From: Xanthomonas arboricola
GTDB lineage: Bacteria; Pseudomonadota; Gammaproteobacteria; Xanthomonadales; Xanthomonadaceae
DNA length: 34,179 nucleotides
Reading direction: 5' to 3'
Assembly (NCBI RefSeq): GCF_003353015.1
Contig: NZ_QREM01000009.1
Span: 766,976-801,154, forward strand
The notes below the pieces were generated by a model. It did no database searches. It had not been told where the DNA came from and saw only the letters and a program-made list of their open reading frames with translations. How positions within the stretch are numbered: the first letter of the stretch is position 1; every line of letters starts with the position of its first letter. The position numbers and the translations under genes were made by a program. Positions 26,750 to 34,118 of this stretch are shown here, in pieces.

Positions 26750-28096
26750 ATGGGTGATTTCATCGGTTCGGTCTGGTGGATGATCGTCAGCCTGGGCGTG
26801 TTGGTGACCTTCCACGAATTCGGGCACTTCTGGGTCGCGCGGCGCTGTGGCGTCAAGGTGCTGCGCTTTTCGGTCGGCTTCGGCAAGCCACTGTGGATGC
26901 GGCGCGACCGTCACGGCACCGAATTCGTGGTGGCGGCCATTCCGCTGGGCGGCTACGTCAGGATGCTCGACGAGCGCGAAGGCGAGGTGCATCCGGCCGA
27001 GCAGGACCAGGCCTTCAACCGCAAGACCGTCTGGCAGCGCATCGCCATCGTGGCCGCCGGCCCGATCGCCAACCTGTTGCTGTGCATGGCGCTGCTGTGG
27101 GCGATGTTCGTGGTCGGCAAGCAGGATTATTCGGCCACCATCGGCCGCACCGATGGCCTGGCCGCCGAAGCCGGGCTGACCCCGGGCGAGCGCATCGTGC
27201 GCATCGATGGGCGCAGTGTCAGCAGCTGGAGCGATGCCAGCATGCAGCTCACCACGGCGGCGATGGACCAGCGCGACATCCGCGTGCTGACCGCCGCCGA
27301 AGGCGCCGGCAACCGCGAGCACACGCTGCGGCTGTCGCAGCTGCCAGCCGGCTTTGACGAGCGCCGCGTGGCGTCGCTGGCCGGCATCGGCTGGCAATTC
27401 ATGCTGCAGCCGCCGGTGGTGGGCCAGGTGGTCGCCGGCTCGGCGGCGCAGGGGCTGCTGCAGCCGGGCGACCGCATCGTGGCCATCGACGGCCAGCCGA
27501 TCCGGTCGGCCGACGAGATTCCCGCGCAGCTGCAGGCGCTGGGCGCGCAGGGCGGGACCGGCATGATCGAGGTCGCACGCGGCGACGACCGGCTGGCGCT
27601 GGAAATCGCCCCGCGCCGGTCGCCGCAGGGACAGTGGATGCTGGGAGTTGGATTTGCGGCTGCGCAGGCGCCTGCCTACGACAGCCGCCAGCAGTACGGC
27701 CTGTTCGCCGCGGTGCCGGCCGCGATCCGTGAAACCGGCCGGATGACCGCCGATTCGCTGGGCATGATGAAGCGCATGCTGACCGGCCAGGCCTCGGTCA
27801 AGAACATCTCCGGGCCGGTCACGATCGCGCGCGCCGCCAACGCCTCGGCCGAACGCGGGCTCGACTGGTTCCTGTATTTCCTGGGCTTGCTGTCGCTCAG
27901 CCTGGCGATCATCAACCTGATGCCGATCCCGATCTTGGACGGTGGGCATCTGCTGTATTACCTTATCGAGTTGGTCAAGGGCAGCCCGATCAGCGAACGG
28001 GCCATGATTGCCGGGCAGTATGTCGGCCTGGCGGTCCTGGCCGGGCTGATGGGACTGGCGTTCTACAACGACATCCTCGGCCTGGTTCCACGATGA
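26750..28096 (+). CDS. rseP: Site-2 intramembrane protease RseP
   Basis: Zinc metalloprotease that cleaves the anti-sigma factor RseA during the sigma-E envelope stress response. The 448-residue protein has HEFGH (His22, Glu23, His26) in the first membrane helix, matching the numbering of E. coli RseP. Tandem PDZ domains lie in the middle (GLAAEAGLTPGERIVRIDGR and GLLQPGDRIVAIDGQPI). NLMPIPILDGGHLLYY supplies the third zinc ligand (Asp397), and further membrane helices are at the C-terminus. The stop overlaps an ATG at 28093 that is in the bamA frame. Confidence 0.97.
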   Translation: MGDFIGSVWWMIVSLGVLVTFHEFGHFWVARRCGVKVLRFSVGFGKPLWMRRDRHGTEFVVAAIPLGGYVRMLDEREGEVHPAEQDQAFNRKTVWQRIAIVAAGPIANLLLCMALLWAMFVVGKQDYSATIGRTDGLAAEAGLTPGERIVRIDGRSVSSWSDASMQLTTAAMDQRDIRVLTAAEGAGNREHTLRLSQLPAGFDERRVASLAGIGWQFMLQPPVVGQVVAGSAAQGLLQPGDRIVAIDGQPIRSADEIPAQLQALGAQGGTGMIEVARGDDRLALEIAPRRSPQGQWMLGVGFAAAQAPAYDSRQQYGLFAAVPAAIRETGRMTADSLGMMKRMLTGQASVKNISGPVTIARAANASAERGLDWFLYFLGLLSLSLAIINLMPIPILDGGHLLYYLIELVKGSPISERAMIAGQYVGLAVLAGLMGLAFYNDILGLVPR

Positions 28097-28179
28097 AACT
28101 GCTCCACTCTTTCCGCCTGTTGTCGTCGTCATACGTCGGCATCCAGCAACACCCGAAATCGACTCCAACCGGATGTGAC

Positions 28180-30582
28180 ATGACGCGTCTTCCCACTCGC
28201 CGCCTGCTTGCCCTCGCTCTCGCCGCCGGCCTCAGCCTGCCAGTCGTTGCCCTGGCCGCAGAGCCGTTCGTTGCCAGCGACATCCGCGTCGACGGCCTGC
28301 AGCGCATCGCCTCCGGCACCGTGTTCACCTATCTGCCGGTGAACCGCGGCGACACCGTGGACGATGGCAAGGTCGCCGACTCGATCCGTGCGCTGTACCG
28401 CACCGGCTTCTTCGAGGACGTGCAGCTCGATCGCCAGGGCAACATCCTGGTGATCACCGTGAAGGAGCGCCCGGCGATCAACAAGCTCACCGTGACCGGC
28501 AACAAGGACATCAAGTCCGAGGAACTGCTCAAGGGCCTGGGCGACATCGGCCTGACCGAGGGCGGCACCTTCGATCGCCTGAGCCTGGACCGCGTGACCC
28601 AGGAGCTGACCCGCCAGTACAACAACCGCGGCAAGTACAACGTCGAGATCACCCCGACCGTCAGCCCGCTGGACCGCAACCGCGTGGATGTGGCGATTGC
28701 GATCAAGGAAGGCAAGGCGGCCAAGATCCGCCACGTCAACCTGATCGGCACCGAGAAGTTCGCCAACGAGGACATCCTGGAAAACTGGGAGTCCAAGGAG
28801 CACAACTGGGCCTCGTGGTACCGCCGCGACGACCAGTACTCCAAGGAAAAGATGTCCGGCGACCTGGAGAAGCTCAATTCCTGGTACCTGGACCGCGGCT
28901 ACGTGGACTTCAGCATCGATTCCACCCAGGTCTCGATCAGCCCCGACAAGCGCGACATGTTCGTCAGCGCTGGTGTCACCGAAGGCGAGCAGTACAAGAT
29001 CTCCGAGATCAAGGTCACCGGCGACACCGTGCTGCCGCAGGCCGACATCGAGCGCCTGGTCATCCCCAAGGCCGGCGACATCTTCTCGCGCGCCTTGCTG
29101 GAGTACACCTCCGATGCGATCACCAACACGCTGAGCAACGTCGGTTACGCGTTCGCCAAGGTCAACCCGATCCCGACCCCGAACCGCGAGGACCGCACCG
29201 TCGCGGTGAACCTGCAGGTGGTGCCGGGCCCGCGCGTGACCGTGCGTCGCATCCTCTACAAGGGCAACAGCCGCACCTCGGATGAGGTGCTGCGCCGCGA
29301 GATGCGCCAGTTCGAGAACACCTGGTACTCGCAGGCGGCAATCGACCGTTCCAAGATCCGCCTGCAGCGCCTGGGCTACTTCGAGAGCGTGGACGTGGAA
29401 ACGCCGGCCGTGCCGGGCAGCAACGACCAGGTCGACGTGGTCTACAACGTCAAGGAAACCACCTCCGGCAGCTTCGTGTTCGGCCTGGGCTACTCGCAGA
29501 GCTTCGGCGTGACCACCTCGGTGCAGCTGTCGCAGAACAACTTCCTGGGCGGCGGCAACCGGGTGGCGGTGGAAGCTTCGCGCAGCACCTTCCAGCAGCG
29601 CTACGCGTTCTCCTACACCAATCCGTTCTTTACCGACGACGGCGTGTCGCTGGGCTACAACCTGTCCTGGCGCTCGCTGGATTACTCGGACTTCAATACC
29701 GCGCAGTACAACAGCAAGAATGGTTCGGCGCAGGTGGTGTTCGGCGTGCCGATCACCTAGAACGATACCGTCTCGGCGATGGTCGGCATCGACAGCAACC
29801 AGATCAACACGTTCCAGGGAACACCGCGGGCGATCATCGACTACATCGATGCAGTCGGTACGCGTACCTTCCATGCCTGGCGTACCGAACTGGGCTGGGC
29901 ACGCGACACCCGCAACGATTTCTTCATGCCCACCCGCGGCATGTACCAGCGCGTTGGCCTGGAAACCACCCTGCCCGGCTCCACGGTCGAGTACTACAAG
30001 TTCAACTACCAGATCTCCAACTACTGGCCGATCATTCCGGCGCTGGTGTTGAACACGCGGTTCGAGCTGGGTTACGGCGACAGCTATGGCAACGACAGTA
30101 CGCGTGATCTGTGTGGCGTGATCAACAGCAACGGCTACACCGAGCAGGGGTGCAACGGCAGCAACCGAATCCGCACCGTTACTGCCACGGGCCTGCCGTT
30201 CTACGAGAACTTCTATGCCGGCGGTACCAATTCGGTACGTGGTTTCGAGGACAACACCCTGGGTCCGCGTTCGGAAGTGCTTCCAGGTTTCAACCGCGGC
30301 CAGCCGCTGGGTGGCTCGTTCAAGACCGTCGGTTCGGTGGAAATGTATTTCCCCAAGCTGTTCGACAGCCCGTCGGCGCGCGTGTCGGCGTTCTTCGACT
30401 TCGGTAACGTCTACGACGGCGTGGACAACTTCAAGGCCAACGAGCTGCGCGCCTCCACCGGTGTGGCGCTGTTGTGGCGCGCTCCGGTCGGCCCCATTTC
30501 GATCAGCTACGCGTTCCCGCTGAAGAAGGAAGACAACGACGAGATCGAACGTCTGCAGTTCACCTTCTCGGGCGGCTATTGA
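28180..30582 (+). CDS. bamA: Outer membrane protein assembly factor BamA, interrupted by an in-frame amber codon
   Basis: Core of the Bam complex that inserts barrel proteins into the outer membrane. The ATG at 28180 gives a clean signal peptide (MTRLPTRRLLALALAAGLSL to VALA|AEPFV); an upstream in-frame ATG at 28093 overlaps the rseP stop. Five POTRA domains (about 28-430; IRVDGLQRIASGTVFTYL ... VRRILYKGNSRTSDEVLRRE) are followed by a 16-strand barrel. The reading frame is continuous to 30582 (ending QFTFSGGY) except for TAG at 29758-29760, between VVFGVPIT and NDTVSAMVGI, about codon 527. No frame shift is involved; a single base change from GAG or CAG would explain it. Since BamA is essential, a sequencing or assembly error is the most likely cause. 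Confidence 0.93.
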
Positions 30583-30605
30583 ACCCATTAATAGCGCATG
30601 AAATG

Positions 30606-30634
30606 TTGCGAAAACGGCTGCTTAAGCTTACGAT
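30606..30634 (+). promoter_or_regulatory. Predicted sigma-70 promoter of the 53-residue peptide gene
   Basis: TTGCGA (30606-30611) and TACGAT (30629-30634) are separated by exactly 17 bases, each matching the consensus at 4 of 6 positions. The predicted start is near 30641, at the foot of a perfect stem-loop, so the transcript would begin with that hairpin. Confidence 0.55.
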
Positions 30635-30639
30635 CATGA

Positions 30640-30661
30640 CTCCTGAACATCCGTTCAGGAG
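30640..30661 (+). promoter_or_regulatory. Perfect stem-loop at predicted 5' end of peptide mRNA
   Basis: CTCCTGAAC-ATCC-GTTCAGGAG: a 9-bp perfect stem with a 4-base loop. It lacks a U-tract and therefore is not an obvious bamA terminator. Its location at the predicted transcript start suggests an RNA-stabilising hairpin or an operator dyad. Confidence 0.65.
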
Positions 30662-30699
30662 AGGCAAGTAGCCGCTAAATCTAACGCAAAGGAAACAAG

Positions 30700-30861
30700 A
30701 TGGATCTTATCAACGCCGTGCAAGTTGAGGTTATCGAGTCAGCGATGCACGTAGGTGCTGCGATTGTAGGTAAGGTTGACGCATTCATGCATGCTGAATC
30801 TCCCTTTTCAGCACAGGCTATCACCAGCGACTGTTGCGGCTGCCGCAACAACCCGGCTTAA
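30700..30861 (+). CDS. 53-residue peptide with Cys-rich C-terminus (candidate modified-peptide precursor)
   Basis: Small ORF with a strong Shine-Dalgarno (AAAGGAAAC) at proper spacing. It encodes a hydrophobic helix-forming N-terminal part (MDLINAVQVEVIESAMHVGA, then AIVGKVDAFMHAE), a short linker (SPFSAQAIT) and a polar Cys-rich end, SDCCGCRNNPA. It has no classical signal peptide. It is framed by a predicted promoter and 5' hairpin on one side and a strong terminator 9 bases after the stop, which makes it look like a dedicated, well-expressed unit. The leader-then-compact-core layout resembles ribosomally made, post-translationally modified peptide precursors, but no known family is recognised and no GG cleavage site is present. 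Other options are a small membrane peptide or a metal-binding peptide. Neighbours are two AT-rich genes including an acyltransferase-like protein. Confidence 0.72.
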   Translation: MDLINAVQVEVIESAMHVGAAIVGKVDAFMHAESPFSAQAITSDCCGCRNNPA

Positions 30862-30869
30862 AGCTAGAT

Positions 30870-30902
30870 AAAAATGACCCGGCATAGCCGGGTCATTTTT
30901 TT
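30870..30902 (+). terminator. Strong terminator after peptide gene
   Basis: AAAAATGACCCGGC-ATA-GCCGGGTCATTTTT followed by TT is a perfect 14-bp stem with a 3-base loop and A/T tracts on both sides. It separates the peptide gene from the two downstream genes and can work in both directions. Confidence 0.93.
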
Positions 30903-30951
30903 GTGCAAGAGTTAACAAAAGCCAATTTAACTAGTAGTGAGAACTGCAAGG

Positions 30952-31680
30952 ATGAGCAGAGGATCTCCATTTCTGAGCCAACAGAGCGCACATTCAATCT
31001 CTAGTATAGGATCACAAGAAAACGAGTCTAATAAGCCACTATCACACCTAGATATCGTTAACGACTTCATTAAAACCGAATTCAGAAGCGGCCTAATAGT
31101 AATCCCCACCACGACTGAAACGCTTTCTCATTTGAATTTATGGCAAAAACTACACCCCTCGCTTATAGTCGTAGCCCCATCAACGGGCGGCAGCCATACT
31201 CCTACTGAATTGCTAAACGAATTCGGCAAATCCACTAATACACCGGTTTTAGCAATTATATTTTCAGATCAACTTACTTCTGCACAAGATGCTCCAATCC
31301 TAACAAAGAAGAATAATAAATTATTTTTCCTTTCTGCAATTGAGTTAATCGGGCCACAAAAATATGACGTCCACCTACATGTTTGGCTAGGCCAAGCAAT
31401 GGTGACTCTAGATGGTGCGACGCCACCTATAGAAACATTAAATTTTCTAACTGACTACTTGCGGAACTGCGAAGAACTTGGCTCCGAGTGGCTGGCACGT
31501 TCAATTCAGCCGAATCGTTACCTTGACGAGAGACGCCGAGATGCGCTGCGAAGACTTCGATTGTTTCAATCGATGATTTTATATAGCTCAATCAAACACC
31601 CACCAACCCAAAAAATCAAAGACGCTCTGGAAAAATTAATTACCATACAGAGGTCAATGGCAATTAATGATGCGATTTAA
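30952..31680 (+). CDS. Uncharacterised protein of AT-rich island
   Basis: A 242-residue cytoplasmic-looking protein from ATG 30952 (weak GCAAGG before it; a GTG at 30937 is an alternative). No signal peptide or membrane helix is evident. The N-terminal 30 residues are Ser/Asn-rich; the rest has alternating strands and helices (GLIVIPTTTETLSHL, SLIVVAPSTGG, TPVLAIIFSDQ, KLFFLSAIEL, YDVHLHVWLGQA) and a basic helical end (NRYLDERRRDALRRLRLF). The order of hydrophobic strands faintly recalls the C-terminal half of LpxL-like acyltransferases such as its neighbour, but no catalytic His motif is seen. I do not recognise the family. It overlaps the next gene by 14 bases, so the two products are probably made together. 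Base composition is much more AT-rich than in flanking genes. Confidence 0.75.
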   Translation: MSRGSPFLSQQSAHSISSIGSQENESNKPLSHLDIVNDFIKTEFRSGLIVIPTTTETLSHLNLWQKLHPSLIVVAPSTGGSHTPTELLNEFGKSTNTPVLAIIFSDQLTSAQDAPILTKKNNKLFFLSAIELIGPQKYDVHLHVWLGQAMVTLDGATPPIETLNFLTDYLRNCEELGSEWLARSIQPNRYLDERRRDALRRLRLFQSMILYSSIKHPPTQKIKDALEKLITIQRSMAINDAI

Positions 31681-32668
31681 CCTAATACCCACCCTTCAAA
31701 GATTCATGATAACCCTCTTTAAACCATTACTCACGATAACAGAGAGAAACCAATGGCTTGAGAAAAAAATAAAAATTGAATTGGACGACAATGACTTGCA
31801 AGCCATTAAAAATGCACTTCTCTTCTCTGGAGAAAATAAAATTGGCCCTTATTACCATTGGTACTTTCAAAAGCTAGTAGTCAATGACAAGGTAAAAAGT
31901 CTTAAAAAAGACAGCGTACTTCATCTCGTAAAAGACTTCGACAAATCTGATTACAGTCAACTAGAGATTGCTACAAATTCACACGAGGGCATATTACTTG
32001 CGACCCCACACCATGGCCACTATATTCTTTCAATCATAGCCGCCGTTGAGCGCTTAAGCAAAAAAAAATCAGTACTAGTTTTTTACGGCGACCCCAATAC
32101 ACACAGAGGCAACGACATTTTTGACGATCTCTGTCAGATCTTATGGAAGGACAATCCACGTATAGCATTCATCCACGACAATCGAAGGGGACTCGCAACA
32201 GCCCTAAAAGCGCTAGGCGAAGGTTCAATCGTAGTGATCATGCCTGATGTTTTCAAGAACGAAAAAGACACTTTACTTATCCCGTTCTGCGGACGTCAAC
32301 TGAACGTACCATTGGGTACAGCTGTTATGGCAAGAAAGACTGGATCAACGATCCTGCCAATGATTTCCAAACCGCTAGCAAGGGGCACAGCAGGTTTTGA
32401 AACCATTTTCGGCAACTCATTTAAAGCAAGCCCCCAATCTGACCAAAGCAACTTACTTTCCGATTACGCTGCAACAGTCGAGATGTTTCTGGAATTTGAA
32501 AAGGTGATGCGCCTATCTATATTTCACTGGCAATACGTCAGAGAACATTTTCGCAAGCAGGCAGAATTTCCGCAATTATCGATGCTCCACTTGGAGCAGG
32601 CCGTCGGAACATTCCTAGATGACCCCCGAGTCAAACTGGGCAATACACAAATAATTGAATTAGACTAA
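31667..32668 (+). CDS. LpxL/LPLAT-like acyltransferase-family protein
   Basis: A 333-residue protein (an alternative ATG three bases later) that overlaps the preceding gene by 14 bases. It shows the pattern of lysophospholipid/lipid A acyltransferases: an N-terminal helical part, then GILLATPHHGHYILSI (His motif, 115-119), KSVLVFYGDPN, RRGLATALKALGEGSIVVIM followed by PDVF, the IPFCGRQLNVPLGTAVMARK block and TGSTILPMISKP, and a C-terminal segment (SIFHWQYVREHFRKQ) like the end of LpxL proteins. The usual H-x4-[DE] pair is altered: the acidic position is Ile (HHGHYI). It could therefore have unusual chemistry or be a non-lipid acyltransferase. AT-rich composition indicates horizontal origin. 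A role in acylating the neighbouring peptide is a guess from context. Confidence 0.8.
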   Translation: MMRFNLIPTLQRFMITLFKPLLTITERNQWLEKKIKIELDDNDLQAIKNALLFSGENKIGPYYHWYFQKLVVNDKVKSLKKDSVLHLVKDFDKSDYSQLEIATNSHEGILLATPHHGHYILSIIAAVERLSKKKSVLVFYGDPNTHRGNDIFDDLCQILWKDNPRIAFIHDNRRGLATALKALGEGSIVVIMPDVFKNEKDTLLIPFCGRQLNVPLGTAVMARKTGSTILPMISKPLARGTAGFETIFGNSFKASPQSDQSNLLSDYAATVEMFLEFEKVMRLSIFHWQYVREHFRKQAEFPQLSMLHLEQAVGTFLDDPRVKLGNTQIIELD

Positions 32669-32759
32669 TGAGATTCTGCGGACTTACACTCCAGAACCAA
32701 CCTCTCGGGCACCATGATTTTCACTTTACAACGGTATCTGTTACAATCATGGACGTATG

Positions 32760-32788
32760 ACAGCGGCCTCTTGCTAGGCCGCTGTTTT
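32760..32788 (+). terminator. Terminator after acyltransferase-like gene
   Basis: ACAGCGGCCT-CTTGCT-AGGCCGCTGT followed by TTTC: a perfect 10-bp stem with a 6-base loop. It lies 92 bases after the stop codon and probably ends the two-gene operon. A promoter-like TACAAT (about 32741-32746) lies just before it. Confidence 0.8.
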
Positions 32789-32893
32789 CACTTGAAGCAT
32801 GCTCAGGAATGAACAAAAAACTACAAGTAGTTAGTCCAGATGTTGCCTAGGCAGCCGGCGGTGGCGCCAATCGGGCGAGTCCACGCATTGCAT

Positions 32894-33016
32894 CTACTGG
32901 TCCCAGAAGCTCTGCGCATTGGCGCGCTGCTGCGCCAAATCGTCAGCTGATGCGCTGCTGACAGCGCCCAGCACTATCACACCGGTGAACACAGAGAGGA
33001 GAGTTTTCCTACGCAT
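32894..33016 (-). CDS. 40-residue secreted peptide (possible remnant)
   Basis: A minus-strand ORF starting MRRKTLLSVFTGVIVLGAVS, a textbook signal peptide with cleavage predicted at SSASA|DD, followed by a 16-residue polar mature part (DDLAQQRANAQSFWDQ) and TAG. An AGGA motif precedes the ATG at a short distance. The frame continues after the stop for about 20 codons without similarity to anything recognised. It may be a genuine small secreted peptide or the 5' remnant of a larger exported protein truncated by a nonsense change. It faces away from lpxD, about 120 bases upstream of it. Confidence 0.5.
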   Translation of the reverse strand: MRRKTLLSVFTGVIVLGAVSSASADDLAQQRANAQSFWDQ

Positions 33017-33136
33017 CTTCCTGGATTAGCCGCTCGGTTGCAGCCAGGCAACAGATACCCCTGACTGTTTAGCGGATTCTTGGCTATTTTTTTTCCGTAA
33101 AAACAGCCGCATGCTGTTTACAAGAGGTTCACCGTG

Positions 33137-34080
33137 ATGCGCTTGACCGCCAGTGCGATTGCCGAACAATTTGGTCTGACCCTCGTCGGTGATGGCGCCA
33201 CCGAAGTCAGCGGCGTCGCCACCCTGGCGCATGCCGGCGCAGGACAGCTGAGCTTCCTGTCCAATCCGCGCTACCGGCCGCAGCTGGGCCAGACCCGTGC
33301 CGCCGTGGTGGTGCTGCGCGCCGACGATGCGCAGGACGCACGCGGCACCGCGCTGGTCGCCAAGGATCCCTACACCGCCTTCGCCAAGATCGCCGCCTTG
33401 TTCGATGTGGCGCCGGTGCGCGAACCGGGCATTCATCCTTCGGCAGTGATCGATCCCAGCGCACAGGTCTCGCCGACCGCGCACGTCGGCGCGTTTGTCA
33501 GCATCGGTGCGCGCAGCCGCGTGGGCGATGGCTGCGTGATCGGCACCGGCAGCATCATCGGCGAGGACTGCGTGGTCGATGACGGCAGCGAGCTGCTCGC
33601 CCGCGTCACCCTGGTCACCCGGGTGCGGCTGGGCAAGCGCGTGCGCATCCATCCCGGTGCGGTGATCGGCGCCGACGGCTTCGGCCTGGCGATGGATGCC
33701 GGCCACTGGATCAAGGTGCCGCAGCTGGGCGGCGTGGTGATCGGCGACGATTGCGAGATCGGTGCCAACACCTGCATCGACCGCGGCGCACTGGAAGACA
33801 CCGTGCTGGAAGAAGACGTGCGCGTGGACAACCTGGTGCAGATCGCGCACAACTGCCACATCGGCGCACATAGCGCCATCGCCGGCTGCACCGGGATCGC
33901 CGGCAGTGCCAGGATCGGCCGTTACTGCCTGCTTGGTGGGCATGTGGGCGTGGTCGGGCACCTGGAGATCTGCGACAAGGTGGTGATCACCGGCAAGTCG
34001 GTGGTGCGCAATTCCATCCATGAGCCGGGCGAGTATTCGTCCGGCACCCCTCTCACCGACAATCGCACGTGGCGCAAGAA
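33137..34080 (+). CDS. lpxD: UDP-3-O-acylglucosamine N-acyltransferase, 3' end cut at adapter
   Basis: Third step of lipid A synthesis: adds an N-linked hydroxyacyl chain to UDP-3-O-acyl-glucosamine. MRLTASAIAEQFGLTLVGDG starts the N-terminal uridine-binding domain (GAGQLSFLSNPRYRPQL). The left-handed beta-helix with hexapeptide repeats follows (PSAVIDPSAQVSPTAHVGAF, VIGADGFGLAMDAGHWIKVP, NLVQIAHNCHIG with catalytic His). The ATG at 33137 follows AGAGG at 9-10 bases; a GTG at 33134 is possible. About 314 codons are genomic, out of roughly 337 expected for the family. After NRTWRKN the sequence becomes adapter, so the residues CLLYTS at the end are artefact. In related genomes fabZ, lpxA and lpxB follow. 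Confidence 0.95.
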
Positions 34081-34118
34081 CTGTCTCTTATACACATCTA
34101 GATGTGGGTAAGAGACAG
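34081..34118. other. Back-to-back Nextera mosaic ends (chimeric junction)
   Basis: CTGTCTCTTATACACATCT (34081-34099) is the exact reverse complement of the Tn5 mosaic end. It is followed by AGATGTGGGTAAGAGACAG (34100-34118), the forward mosaic end with two mismatches. This head-to-head adapter pair joins two library fragments and is not genomic. Confidence 0.97.

Noticed and set aside
29758..29760. Pyrrolysine or programmed read-through at the bamA TAG
   Set aside because: No pylT/pylS context is expected in this lineage; sequencing error or nonsense mutation is far simpler.
30640..30661. Stem-loop after bamA as a riboswitch or intrinsic terminator
   Set aside because: Too small for a riboswitch and lacking a T-run; better described as a 5' hairpin or dyad at the peptide gene.
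32714..32812. 32-codon ORF (MIFTLQRYLL...) after the acyltransferase-like gene
   Set aside because: It reads straight through the terminator hairpin and has no ribosome-binding site.
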